Assembly: GCA_035576005.1 (NCBI GenBank)
Contig: DATLXH010000191.1
Location: forward strand, 42,398-106,397
Length of the DNA stretch: 64,000 nt
Reading direction: 5' to 3'
Source: DATLXH01 sp035576005
GTDB taxonomy: Bacteria; Acidobacteriota; Thermoanaerobaculia; Gp7-AA8
A program made the translations under genes and the position numbers. This document shows, one piece after another, positions 42,453 through 51,176 of the stretch (position 1 is its first letter; each line of letters starts with the position of its first letter). The notes under the pieces were generated by a model, which saw only the letters and a list, made by a program, of their open reading frames with translations, had not been told where the DNA came from and ran no database searches.

Positions 42453-42742
42453 CCACATTTCTCACAGCCCTTCGTCGCCAGGCGGCGGAGAGTGGCCTGG
42501 ATGCGAGGCGCACGGCGATTTTGCGACGAGAGCATAGTTGACACTGTGTCGAGAGCAACCGGGGCGGGTGTAGGGACGCAGGGCCTGCGTCCGGCACCCA
42601 GGCATTCGCATCAGGAATTCTGCATCCCGGCATGAACCCTCGTCCAAAGCGATGGCCGATGACAATCTTCTCGGTCAGGGACAGGGTACCGGACGCACGC
42701 CGTGCGTCCCTGCACTCGCATTCTGTGAGAAATGCGGGCTAA
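42451..42742. repeat. MITE-like element carrying an internal REP pair
   Basis: The left end CCACATTTCTCACAGCCC and right end CTGTGAGAAATGCGGG are inverted copies. The left arm matches 33971-34080. The middle is replaced by two REP-type hairpins around about 100 bp that is repeated at 26254-26463. Flanked by CTAG and CTAA. Confidence 0.8.
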
Positions 42743-42760
42743 CCATCTCTGCCGACGCCG

Positions 42761-42779
42761 CCGGACATTGGAATGTCCG
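42761..42779. repeat. Dispersed palindrome CCGGACATTGGAATGTCCG
   Basis: Same 16-bp core as at 18746 and 51539-51604. Confidence 0.7.
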
Positions 42780-42842
42780 TCAACAATGTCTACCGAATCG
42801 TTCTCGATATAGTTCCACTGTCCGGGAACGGCATCAGATCGC

Positions 42843-42848
42843 TATAGT
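42843..42848 (+). promoter_or_regulatory. -10-like box (TATAGT), leaderless start
   Basis: TATAGT ends 6 nt before ATG 42855. Confidence 0.45.
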
Positions 42849-42854
42849 ATTCGC

Positions 42855-44087
42855 ATGCCTGCGGCGTACGGAAAGGACCGTGTCAGCACCCTTCGCGATG
42901 CTTGCCTCATCATCGCCATGCGGGACAAAGGGTGGACCGCGCGGTACCAACGCTCGGCCACGAACCCTGAGACGCCTGGAACGGCTGTGGAGTGGGATGG
43001 CCAGCTGTACGAGGTCGTTGGTCGCAACGAGAGTGGAGAGCAGGTGCGCTACCGGCTCGAGCCATGGAAGCCGTCGCATGCAGTCCGTCGGCTGGAGCAG
43101 TACGATGCTGACAGCGAGGTGCGCAGGGAGCAGCAGTGGGAGGCTGACCGCACACGATACCGGATTGGACGACGTCTCGAACGCTTCGGCGTATTCACCG
43201 GCCACCTGCCCATCGAAGCGAAACACCATCTGACTGCGCTGTATGGAGTTTCGGTCAATCGCATCACTTTGATCTCGATACTCCCGTTGCTGGTATTCGG
43301 GATCTACTGCTCCCGGTTCATCTCGATCTCCGGGATTCCCTCCGCGTCGCCCCCTTTCCCGCAGTGGGTCGTTGCCATCGGTCTGTACTTTTTCTTCGAG
43401 TCGCTCGTCCGTTTGATCGGGTGGCTGAACGGCAAACCGATGGGATCTCCGGTTGGCTGGACTCTCTTCGTGATCTGGTGGCTCTTCGGCGGAAGGAAGA
43501 TTCTGCTGGCACTCGAAGCGACTGCGCTACAACAGGCCGCAGGACCTCGGACATCGACGGGGAAGAATCTGAGGCCTGCATCCGCGCTGGCCCCCACCGC
43601 GCGGGACAAAACCGGTCGCCTGCCGTTGGTTGACGCAGAAATCGAGCGCAAGATTCAAGACCTGTATGTCATGCGCGAGGCCTACATCTCCCTGCTGTCC
43701 GCCGAGGAGCAACGAAAAATGGAGTCGCGATTCGGATTCGATCCGATCAGGCAGGGGAAGATCACCGCAGCGGTCATCCTTGTGTGTACAGGGATCGCCG
43801 CGGTTGTGACTCTGGTTGCTCTCGCGAATCACGGAGTACGCCTGAGCAGGCTACTCTCTTTCGTCATCGTCACAGGGCTGGCGGTCGAGCAGATCCATCG
43901 TCTCACCCTGCTCGCTGCCGGTCAGCCCGCGTCCAGCATCCTCGCGCCGCTCGTGAGGCCCTTCCTGAGGAAAGTCCTCGACGCTCCTCCGCGTCAGCCG
44001 TTCTTTGAAGGGGAGAAGCGAGACGCCGTGCTGCCGGAGATATGGGACGAGTCGGCTGAGATCACGCCGGAGGACTTGAAGACTTGA
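42855..44087 (+). CDS. Multi-pass membrane protein of unknown function
   Basis: 410 residues. The first ~130 are soluble and basic (TARYQRSATNPETPGTAVEWDG...YRLEPW, an SH3-like strand pattern). TM segments follow near 135-160 (ITLISILPLLVFGIYCS), 170-195 (WVVAIGLYFFFESLVRLIGW), 205-220 (WTLFVIWWLFGG), 305-325 (ITAAVILVCTGIAAVVTLVAL) and 335-355 (LLSFVIVTGLAVEQI). No catalytic motif is recognised. The stop overlaps an in-frame TTG start of the hemW frame, suggesting co-transcription with hemW. Confidence 0.7.
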   Translation: MPAAYGKDRVSTLRDACLIIAMRDKGWTARYQRSATNPETPGTAVEWDGQLYEVVGRNESGEQVRYRLEPWKPSHAVRRLEQYDADSEVRREQQWEADRTRYRIGRRLERFGVFTGHLPIEAKHHLTALYGVSVNRITLISILPLLVFGIYCSRFISISGIPSASPPFPQWVVAIGLYFFFESLVRLIGWLNGKPMGSPVGWTLFVIWWLFGGRKILLALEATALQQAAGPRTSTGKNLRPASALAPTARDKTGRLPLVDAEIERKIQDLYVMREAYISLLSAEEQRKMESRFGFDPIRQGKITAAVILVCTGIAAVVTLVALANHGVRLSRLLSFVIVTGLAVEQIHRLTLLAAGQPASSILAPLVRPFLRKVLDAPPRQPFFEGEKRDAVLPEIWDESAEITPEDLKT

Positions 44088-44182
44088 GAACGCTGCCACC
44101 TGGTGATCCTATCGTCGAGCTGACGCTCACGCGTGGGCGGAGAGCCGCCCAATCGAGTGGTGCCCGTTCGTCGGACGCACGC

Positions 44183-45289
44183 ATGTCCCTCGGAATCTAC
44201 ATCCACCTTCCGTTCTGCCGCGTTCGCTGCTCGTATTGCCCCTTCGCAATCTCGACTGACGGATCGCTGGAGGAACGATACGTGGCGGCTCTCGTCGCCG
44301 AAATAGGAAGTCGCGGAAGTAACACGCGCGAGATCGACACGCTGTACTTCGGTGGCGGAACGCCGTCGCGTGTCTCCATTGAAGGGCTCGAGGCGATCTT
44401 TGCGATGGTTCGATCCAACTACCGGATTGCCGCTGACTGCGAGATCACGCTCGAGGCAAACCCTGAAGACATCTCGGAGCTGTCGATCGGGGCGTGGCGC
44501 CACCTGGGTGTGAATCGACTGAGCATAGGGGTGCAGTCGTTTCATGACGCGGAACTTCTGCCACTCGGAAGGGTTCATGGACGAAGCGGGGCGCTGGACG
44601 CACTGGCTCTTGCACGCAACAGCGGAATCCGTTTCAGTCTCGATCTGATTGCGGGACTGCCAAACCAGACTCCCGACTCGTTTCGCGCCTCGCTGGCCGA
44701 GGCTCTGGCAGCGGGCGGCGGGCATCTCTCGGTCTATCTGCTTGATCTCGAACCGGGCACCTCGCTCGAGAGACGCGTAGCAGAAGGGAACGTGCATCTT
44801 CCCGATGAGGAAATCGTTCGCGAGCTTTATCTCGAGACTGTGCGTGCGGCCGCTGCACACGGATTGATGCAGTACGAGATCAGCAACTTCGCGCGCGATG
44901 GCCAGCAGAGTCGTCACAACCGCCGATACTGGTCGCGCGGGGAGTACTTTGGTTTCGGAGTCGGTGCTCATTCGTTCCTCGGTGGTCGTCGGTTCGCCAA
45001 CGGACGTGAGACGGAGCGTTACATCTCCCAGCTGCTCAACGGCGAATCGGCGCAGGAGTTCGAGGAAACACTCGGTGACGGGGAGGTACGCAGAGAACGG
45101 ATCCTTCTCGGGCTCCGCCAGACTGCGGGGCTGCGGTATTCTGATCTCATCGAGCTGTGTGGCAAGGAGGGTCAGGAATGGGCGACACGCGGAATCTCAG
45201 AGGGGTGGCTGACGAGCGAAGGAGAGCGGGTGGCCTTCTCGACTTCCGGATTTCTCACGAGCAACGATTACATTTCTCAGCTGTTCTGA
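44183..45289 (+). CDS. hemW: HemW-type radical SAM heme chaperone (formerly coproporphyrinogen III oxidase-like)
   Basis: 368 residues from ATG 44183 (MSLGIYIHLPFCRVRCSYC), with the C12-x3-C16-x2-C19 iron-sulfur motif. FGGGTPS, ANPEDI and SIGVQSF are SAM-binding blocks. SRHNRRYW carries the HNxxYW heme-binding signature that separates HemW from true HemN. HemW binds heme and delivers it to respiratory enzymes in the cytoplasm. The frame opens upstream at TTG 44084, overlapping the previous gene, but those 33 residues do not look like the family. Confidence 0.92.
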   Translation: MSLGIYIHLPFCRVRCSYCPFAISTDGSLEERYVAALVAEIGSRGSNTREIDTLYFGGGTPSRVSIEGLEAIFAMVRSNYRIAADCEITLEANPEDISELSIGAWRHLGVNRLSIGVQSFHDAELLPLGRVHGRSGALDALALARNSGIRFSLDLIAGLPNQTPDSFRASLAEALAAGGGHLSVYLLDLEPGTSLERRVAEGNVHLPDEEIVRELYLETVRAAAAHGLMQYEISNFARDGQQSRHNRRYWSRGEYFGFGVGAHSFLGGRRFANGRETERYISQLLNGESAQEFEETLGDGEVRRERILLGLRQTAGLRYSDLIELCGKEGQEWATRGISEGWLTSEGERVAFSTSGFLTSNDYISQLF

Positions 45290-46011
45290 TCACGATACTG
45301 CTCGCCAGCGGGCGGGTATTTGCTGGCGACATTGAGTTCGATCCGGCGATCACGCAGGAGGAGTTCAGCGAGTTCTCGCAAAGCGTGGGGCAGGCGATTT
45401 TTGCGTCGCCGCTCGACGGCGCCGCAAGCACCTCGCTGCTCGGCTTTGATCTGGGGATCGCGGCGACGGCCGTACCGATCGATGAGACCGCGTCGTTCTG
45501 GCTTCGCTCGGTCGGCAACTCGAATCTCACAAGGAGCGGATACCTCATCGTCCCACGGCTGGTTGCGGCTAAGGGGATTGGGGTGCTTCGGATTTCAGCT
45601 TCACTTGCGAAGGTGCCGGACAGCGATATCCAGGTTTACGGCGGATCTGTTGATCTGCCGTTGATTCGCGGAGGCCTGCTCCGGCCGGCTCTTTCACTTC
45701 GAGGCTCTTACTCGCAGCTTCGCGGGATCGAGATCTATAAGGCGAAGACGTACGGTGCTGAGGTTTTCCTCAGTAAAGGGTTCGGTCCGGTCACGCCTTA
45801 CGCGGGGGTGGGCATGATGCGAACGAATGCAACGGGAACGATTCCGTTGTCCCTGGTGCCGGGCGGACTGACGCGGACACTCGAGGACGAGAGTGATCAC
45901 AATCGGTTCACGCTCGGGGTAAAGGTTTCGATCCTCCTGCCCAAAATCGTGATCGAGGCAACGCAGGGGAAAGACCGAACGTATGCAGCGAAGGTTAGTC
46001 TCGGATTGTGA
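45178..46011 (+). CDS. Exported beta-rich protein, probable outer-membrane barrel
   Basis: ATG 45178 is chosen because AAGGAGG lies 7 nt upstream, one of the best ribosome-binding sites here. It lies inside the hemW 3' end (112-bp overlap, different frame). The 277 residues begin with a basic n-region, then an export segment (LHFSAVLITILLASGRVFAG). After it come alternating strands (GYLIVPRLVAAKGIGVLRISASL, PALSLRGSYSQLRGIEIYKAK, FTLGVKVSILLPKIVIEAT) ending YAAKVSLGL. The pattern suits a small barrel or autotransported beta-protein. No named family. Confidence 0.7.
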   Translation: MGDTRNLRGVADERRRAGGLLDFRISHEQRLHFSAVLITILLASGRVFAGDIEFDPAITQEEFSEFSQSVGQAIFASPLDGAASTSLLGFDLGIAATAVPIDETASFWLRSVGNSNLTRSGYLIVPRLVAAKGIGVLRISASLAKVPDSDIQVYGGSVDLPLIRGGLLRPALSLRGSYSQLRGIEIYKAKTYGAEVFLSKGFGPVTPYAGVGMMRTNATGTIPLSLVPGGLTRTLEDESDHNRFTLGVKVSILLPKIVIEATQGKDRTYAAKVSLGL

Positions 46012-46156
46012 GAAGCGCTCCTGCATTCTCCCGAGCTCGCCCCGATGAGCAAAGGGTTACAGGAATGGCGAAGCCTTTGGAGTGCGGCAGCACCCTGGCG
46101 CGACTCTCTTCGACTTCACAGCGATCCCGGGGAAGGGATGAAAGCGGCTGAGGGGG

Positions 46157-47221
46157 TTACTGCTTCTTCGGTTTGGCCAGCGCGGCTTTCACCGTCTGAA
46201 GCAGGTTGGCTCCGTTGACGCCGTAACTGATGCGGCGACCATTGACGAAGAACGTCGGGGTCGAGAAGATCCCTCGGTCGAAAGCGCGACCTACCTGGTC
46301 GAGCAACGCCTGACGCTCTGTGGTCGATCGATAGAGCGGTTCGATCTTTTTCCAGTCGATGTCTCGATCGCTCGTAAAATCCTTGATCAGTCCGTCAATC
46401 GTCGTGGCCTTGATCGTCTCCTGGTTCTCGAAAATGAAATCGACGTAATTCCAGTAGTGCGCCGGCGCTACCTTCTGGATTGCCCGTGCTGCAAGCGCTG
46501 CGTTGAGCGCCCAGTCATGACTCTCGAACAACGGAAGGTCGATGCGACTGAAGGAAATCGCGCTGAGATTCTTGATCACGATCGGTTCCAGCGCTTCGTG
46601 CGCCTGTTTGCACGTCGGGCACTGAAGGTCAGAGATCTCGACGATCTGGACTTTCGCCTTCTTCGCGCCTCGCGTCGCGGCACTCTTGATGCCGAGTCCG
46701 TCGAGGACATTCGGGCCGGGCGCGCTCTTGAGGTTCCCGCGCGTTCCGACAATCATGAACCGCGCATCGCGATCGACGTAGGCCTGATAGGAAAAAGGAC
46801 CGAGTCTCGTCTGCTTCGAGATGATGACACTCTTGAGACCGTCAGGAATGATCTCGCGTCGGACTGTAGCCGTGACGGGAGTCTTGAGGATCCTTGTTGA
46901 AAGCTCCTCGACCCGCCGCTCGAGCGGTCTGGCGTCATCAGGCAGAGGGAAGATGTCTCCCACGATGGTCTGATCGGTCTGGGTCGAAACGATGACGAAC
47001 GTCCGGGTCGCGCATTGCGGATCAGGACCGGTCTGAACGGCTTCCCAGGTTACGAACCCTGCCGGCGGAACTCCGGTGGCGGGGCGCACCTTGAGCGTGC
47101 GGCTTGCGCAGTCGGGGAGTGCCTGTAGCGCGTACTGTTCAATTGTGGCTGCTGTGGGAGCAGCGGCATGAAGAAAGGCAGGGGCAAGAGTCATGAGTGC
47201 GGCAAACAGGATCTGCTTCAT
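46157..47221 (-). CDS. DsbA/DsbG-like periplasmic thioredoxin-fold protein
   Basis: 354 residues from ATG 47221, supported by GGAG at 4-5 nt; the longer frame to 47269 is less likely. Signal peptide MKQILFAALMTLAPAFLHAA. A ~180-residue N-terminal domain precedes a thioredoxin-fold domain with VEISDLQCPTCKQAHEALEP (CPTC redox motif) and a cis-Pro loop GIFSTPTFFVNGRRI. This arrangement fits disulfide oxidoreductases of the DsbA-like thioredoxin_4 group. The partner DsbB/D is not in the window. Confidence 0.88.
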   Translation of the reverse strand: MKQILFAALMTLAPAFLHAAAPTAATIEQYALQALPDCASRTLKVRPATGVPPAGFVTWEAVQTGPDPQCATRTFVIVSTQTDQTIVGDIFPLPDDARPLERRVEELSTRILKTPVTATVRREIIPDGLKSVIISKQTRLGPFSYQAYVDRDARFMIVGTRGNLKSAPGPNVLDGLGIKSAATRGAKKAKVQIVEISDLQCPTCKQAHEALEPIVIKNLSAISFSRIDLPLFESHDWALNAALAARAIQKVAPAHYWNYVDFIFENQETIKATTIDGLIKDFTSDRDIDWKKIEPLYRSTTERQALLDQVGRAFDRGIFSTPTFFVNGRRISYGVNGANLLQTVKAALAKPKKQ

Positions 47222-47340
47222 CGGTCTCCGTTTTCCTTGACGCCGGGATTTCATTCGATCTCGCTGCAAAACCGGCGAGGTCCTCGCCCTTCCGCACGCA
47301 GACTGAGTCCCGGGAAGTGGGCTGAGGTCTGTTTCCGAAT

Positions 47341-47751
47341 CTACTGCGAGTTAACAACGCGATAGCCGTGCTCAATCCAGGCGTTGAGGCCGCCAGCGAT
47401 GTTTACAACATTGCGGAAGCCAGCGGCGACGAGGATCCGAGCGGCACGCGCTCCGTCCTCACTGTCGTTCCCATAAACGAGCACAGTGCTGTTCTGGTAA
47501 GGAGCAAGCTCTGGAAGTTTCATCTCGATCGAATCAATGGGCGAGCTGAGCGATCCGGCGATGTGCCCCCTGGGACCATTGAATTCTTCCAAAGGTCGCA
47601 CGTCCATCACCAGCACCTGGCTGTTGTCGAGCATTAGCTCGTTCGCGATCGTGGCCCGGATCGCGGCATAGCCGCCCTTTTGTCCAACCCCCAGTGTTTT
47701 GCACCCCACAATCGTGAGGAGCAGCGCCGCAAGCAGAGTGATCTTGTGCAT
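47341..47751 (-). CDS. Rhodanese-fold lipoprotein lacking the catalytic cysteine
   Basis: 136 residues from ATG 47751, with AAGGAG 5 nt upstream. The lipobox IVGC (MHKITLLAALLLTIVGC) predicts lipidation at Cys17. VLVMDVRPLEEFNGPRGHIAGSLSSPI and the C-terminal GGLNAWIEHGYRV are rhodanese landmarks. The active-site loop reads LVYGNDSEDGAR, with Gly where sulfurtransferases have Cys, so it is probably a non-catalytic, sensory or binding variant anchored in the envelope. Confidence 0.85.
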   Translation of the reverse strand: MHKITLLAALLLTIVGCKTLGVGQKGGYAAIRATIANELMLDNSQVLVMDVRPLEEFNGPRGHIAGSLSSPIDSIEMKLPELAPYQNSTVLVYGNDSEDGARAARILVAAGFRNVVNIAGGLNAWIEHGYRVVNSQ

Positions 47752-47908
47752 CGGATCTCCTTGTGTACCGTGTCGCAAACCTCAGCCTCTCTCTCAAGGC
47801 GCTGAAAGGCGGGCTCCCGCTCCCGAAGAATGTCGCGCATAGTCTCGGTCGCGCAACGTTGTATCTGCCCCTTCTCGTCCACGACGAATGCTCGACGATT
47901 CTCGAATC

Positions 47909-48976
47909 TCAGAGGATGTCGAGCTCGAACTCGGCCCGGACTTCCCCGACAAGTGTACCCGAGACGTTACGCACTGTTGACTCGCGATAAGACTCGAGGC
48001 TCGACAGACGTGCCCTGTCGACGCCAAGAAGCTCGAGCGTTCGAAGAATGGCGGGGTTCCGCCCTCGACCCATCGACCCATCGTGCACTTTGAGCGCGAC
48101 CGCGATCGATCCTGCATCCTCGGCGTGGAGATGTTCTCTCACGCGGTCGGCCAGCTCGCCACGAAAGACCATCGTGTAGAACCCCTCGGCGCCTTCTTTG
48201 GCCAGGAGCTCCCCATTGAAGGCTTGCATGAGGGGACTCGTCATCGTCCATCGACCGCCGACGTACTCAGCGCAGCCGGTCATGGACTCAGTAATCAGCC
48301 TGGCCGAATCGGTGTAGTCAGGCAGTGCCGACGCCGAGCCCGGGGCGTCACTTGTCTCGACAAGCCTCGCGTACGCAAGGGCTGCTCGATAGAGCGACAT
48401 CAGAAACGAGGGGACACCGCAGCCATCGATGCCCATCGGGATCGTGGCCGCGTCGAGGTCGGCGAATTCCGAGATGATCCGGCGTACGTCGAGTTGTAAA
48501 GGATGCGCGGCAGCGACGTAGTCCGAAGTCTGGACATCCATCAGCTGACAGGCGAGCAGCATCCCAGCGTGCTTGCCGGAGCAGTTGTTGTGCAACACCG
48601 AAGCGGATTCTCCGCTGATCCTTAATTCGGCCAACGCTTTTTCGTCGTAAGGATGATGGACTCCGCAGAGCAGATCGGACTCGTCAAAATCTCCCTTCCG
48701 AAGGATCGCTGCGGCAGTTGAGACGTGAAAGGGCTCGCCTCCGTGGGAGCCGCAGCTCAGCGCGATCTGCTCGGAGGTGAGGTCGAAGTAGGAAGCGCCG
48801 CCGGCCTGCAGGAGCGGGATCGTCTGGAAAGGCTTCGCCGCGGAACGGAGGAAGGTCTCGAGAGTGGCGTCACCCGCGGACGCGAGCAGCCGGCCGCCTG
48901 CCTCCACAACGGCGATCGACCCACTGTGGAACGACTCCACATGATCGCCTCTGTAAACGTTAACAAGACGCTGCAT
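47909..48976 (-). CDS. L-asparaginase II family protein (Rhizobium-type)
   Basis: 355 residues from ATG 48976 (GTG 48988 is possible). VNVYRGDHVESFHSGSIAVVEAGG, FLRSAAKPFQTIPLL, LSCGSHGGEPFHV, HNNCSGKHAGML and GIDGCGVPSF are the conserved serine/lysine and cysteine-bearing blocks of the PF06089 asparaginases, unrelated to the E. coli type. It hydrolyses asparagine to aspartate and ammonia. No signal peptide, so cytosolic. It lies 157 bp downstream of the rhodanese-like gene's start region with no evident operon. Confidence 0.92.
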   Translation of the reverse strand: MQRLVNVYRGDHVESFHSGSIAVVEAGGRLLASAGDATLETFLRSAAKPFQTIPLLQAGGASYFDLTSEQIALSCGSHGGEPFHVSTAAAILRKGDFDESDLLCGVHHPYDEKALAELRISGESASVLHNNCSGKHAGMLLACQLMDVQTSDYVAAAHPLQLDVRRIISEFADLDAATIPMGIDGCGVPSFLMSLYRAALAYARLVETSDAPGSASALPDYTDSARLITESMTGCAEYVGGRWTMTSPLMQAFNGELLAKEGAEGFYTMVFRGELADRVREHLHAEDAGSIAVALKVHDGSMGRGRNPAILRTLELLGVDRARLSSLESYRESTVRNVSGTLVGEVRAEFELDIL

Positions 48977-49174
48977 CCTAACTCGCACTTCCCCGCGCTA
49001 CCGCCTCGGTGTCATCCGGGAGCGTTGCGTGAGGGGCGTGGGTCGGCTCATGGGTCGGCGCATGGGCCCCGCACCAGGACTTCGAGTTGGGATTGACCGC
49101 TGCAGGCTGCCAGGCTCCCTGAGTCGACGCTGTGAGTGGAAAGATTTTCGTTCGTCCGAGGAAGGGGAAGAAGC

Positions 49175-49531
49175 TCAGGATTTTGCCGGCGCAGCTGATT
49201 CGGCGGCGATTGCTTCGTCCTCGGTGCCATAGATCTTGAAGACCGAGTCGAGCTTTGCGAGTTTGAGCAGCTTCTGAATCCGGTCGGAGGGGTTTACGAG
49301 AATCAGTTTCCGGTTCTGATTCGAGAACTTTCCGAGATAGCCGACCAGCTCGCCGATTCCGGTCGAGTCGATATAGTCGATTTTCGTGAAGTCGATGATC
49401 GCGTTGGAGCTCTCGTTCTTCAGTACGTTCTCAAGAGCTGAGGAGAAAAACTCGGCGCTCTCGCCCAGTTTGATGAGCCCTTCCACGTAGAGAACCGTGA
49501 AATTGTCGTGGTGCTTCTTTTCGACGATCAA
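49175..49531 (-). CDS. STAS-domain anti-sigma factor antagonist
   Basis: 118 residues. NFTVLYVEGLIKLGESAEFF, then AIIDFTKIDYIDSTGIGELVGYLGKF, is a full STAS domain with the phosphorylatable Ser in DSTGIGEL. The Ala-rich C-terminal tail is outside the domain. Such proteins release a partner sigma (or other target) by binding its anti-sigma kinase when unphosphorylated. No RsbW-like kinase is adjacent. The partner is unknown, and the CHAT-operon anti-sigma is a zinc-finger type that STAS proteins are not known to bind. Confidence 0.9.
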   Translation of the reverse strand: MIVEKKHHDNFTVLYVEGLIKLGESAEFFSSALENVLKNESSNAIIDFTKIDYIDSTGIGELVGYLGKFSNQNRKLILVNPSDRIQKLLKLAKLDSVFKIYGTEDEAIAAESAAPAKS

Positions 49532-49645
49532 TTACTTCCTCCTGACCTTGCCTTTGAGATGGCCATGGTAGCAACGTTGGCCGTGCCTTCCAAAAGCAAA
49601 TCCAATTCCAAGGTTACGCCGACACTCCGACGACGACCCAGCCCT

Positions 49646-50872
49646 TCACATCCCCGCCCTCGTGCGGACCGCGATCACGGCGTTCATCCCGCCGAAGCCA
49701 AAGGAGTTCGATAGGAAGAATCGGGCGGTTCCAGTCCTGGCCACGTTCGGCACGTAGTCGAGGTCGCATAGCGGATCGGGCTTCTCGAGGTTGATCGTGG
49801 GCGGGATGAAGTCGCGGTTGAGGGCTTCAAGACTCAGAGCGATCTCAATCGCCCCGCTCGCTCCCATGGCATGTCCGTGCATGGACTTGGTCGAGCTGAC
49901 GGGAATTGCCGAGGCCTGGTCTCCAAACAGCCGTTTGATCGCTTCCGTCTCTGCCACGTCGTTGGCCTTCGTGGCGGTGCCGTGCGCGTTGATGTATCCA
50001 ACTGAACTCGGGGTGATCCCCGCGTCGTGGATGGCCATTTCCATGGCCCTGGCAGCTCCGTCGGGCGATGGGTCGGTGATATGTCCCGCATCGGAGGTCA
50101 ACCCAAATCCGCAGATCTCCCCCAGAATCTCGCGCGAGCGCGACTCCGCACTCTCAAAACTCTCGAGTACCAGCACTGCCGCACCCTCGGCCAGTACCAG
50201 TCCACGACGATCGGCGCTAAAGGGTCTGCATGCCCGTGTCGGCTGTTCGTTGTCGACGGCGAGTACCCGCATGCTCTCCCACGCTCGAATCACCCCGAAA
50301 CAGAGCGGAGCGTCGGCTCCTCCGGCGAACATCATGTCGGCAAGTCCATTCCGAATCCAGTGCGCCGCCTGCCCGATCGCATGCGCACTCGATGAACAGG
50401 CTGAGACGGTCGTCAGGGATGGACCGCGCGCGCGGAAGTGTGTGGCGACTGCGCTGGTTGCCGCGTTGTACATCGTGTTCGGAATCGTCATCGGAACGAC
50501 CCTCGCCTGGTTGCCTGCATAGATCCGTTTGTATGCGGCGTCGAGGGTCTCGCAACCGCCGAGACCGGTTCCGATGAGGGTGCCAACGCGGTGATCGGGG
50601 ACGGAGCTGGCAGGTACTCCGGCCTGCTCTGCTGCTTCAGAGGCTGCAATCAAGGCGAATCGCGTGAAGCGGTCGTGCTGTTTGAACTCACTGTCTCCCA
50701 GGTCACTGGCTAAGACTTCTCCGGCCATGCGGCACTGTAGCGCTGACGCATCGATGTTCGTGATCGGGCGGATGCCGCTTTTTCCGCTTCGGACTGCTTC
50801 TGTGGCCGCGTCTCGGCCGCGACCCACGCAGGAGATGATGCCGATTCCGGTAATGGCGACGCGAGTGGTCAT
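49646..50872 (-). CDS. fabF: 3-oxoacyl-[acyl-carrier-protein] synthase II (KAS II)
   Basis: 408 residues, full length. The active-site triad of elongating ketosynthases is present: Cys in VSACSSSAHAIG, His in YINAHGTATKANDVAET and His in SMHGHAMGASGAIE; the C-terminus has SNSFGFGGMNAVI. It condenses malonyl-ACP with acyl-ACP in fatty-acid elongation. The ACP gene lies 37 bp upstream on the same strand, so acpP-fabF form an operon. Some KAS II-like proteins serve specialised lipid pathways; the ACP partner fits that too. Confidence 0.93.
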   Translation of the reverse strand: MTTRVAITGIGIISCVGRGRDAATEAVRSGKSGIRPITNIDASALQCRMAGEVLASDLGDSEFKQHDRFTRFALIAASEAAEQAGVPASSVPDHRVGTLIGTGLGGCETLDAAYKRIYAGNQARVVPMTIPNTMYNAATSAVATHFRARGPSLTTVSACSSSAHAIGQAAHWIRNGLADMMFAGGADAPLCFGVIRAWESMRVLAVDNEQPTRACRPFSADRRGLVLAEGAAVLVLESFESAESRSREILGEICGFGLTSDAGHITDPSPDGAARAMEMAIHDAGITPSSVGYINAHGTATKANDVAETEAIKRLFGDQASAIPVSSTKSMHGHAMGASGAIEIALSLEALNRDFIPPTINLEKPDPLCDLDYVPNVARTGTARFFLSNSFGFGGMNAVIAVRTRAGM

Positions 50873-50909
50873 GTGAGGGATTGGAAAAGTGGCGGCGTGG
50901 CGCGGGCGG

Positions 50910-51158
50910 TCAACTGCTGGCGGGGAGCTGTTCTTCGATGGCTGAGACCATGTCGTCCATCGTCCGGATCTCTTTGGCCCGGTCGTCGGGAATCGAGATG
51001 TCGAATGATTCTTCGAGCTCGAAAAGGATGCTGAGTGCGTCGAGAGAGTCGATCCCTGCTTCGGCGAGAAGCGTGGACTTCGAGATGGAATCAGGGGGGA
51101 GTGTCTTCTGGTCGTGGATGATCACCAGAACTTTCTTCTCGATCTCTTCACGGGTCAT
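50910..51158 (-). CDS. acpP: Acyl carrier protein
   Basis: 82 residues, MTREEIEKKVLVIIHDQKTLPPDSIS..., with the phosphopantetheine attachment Ser in AGIDSLDALSILFELEESFDI and an acidic helix II. The start at 51158 lies 7 nt after a perfect TATAAT (minus strand), so the mRNA is probably leaderless. First gene of acpP-fabF. The DSLDAL motif is normal, although the sequence is less acidic than typical primary AcpP. Confidence 0.92.
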   Translation of the reverse strand: MTREEIEKKVLVIIHDQKTLPPDSISKSTLLAEAGIDSLDALSILFELEESFDISIPDDRAKEIRTMDDMVSAIEEQLPASS

Positions 51159-51165
51159 CACTCTT

Positions 51166-51171
51166 ATTATA
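51166..51171 (-). promoter_or_regulatory. -10 box TATAAT of acpP, leaderless
   Basis: Perfect TATAAT on the minus strand, 7 nt from the acpP ATG; initiation would fall on or next to the start codon. Confidence 0.6.
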
Positions 51172-51176
51172 CGGAG

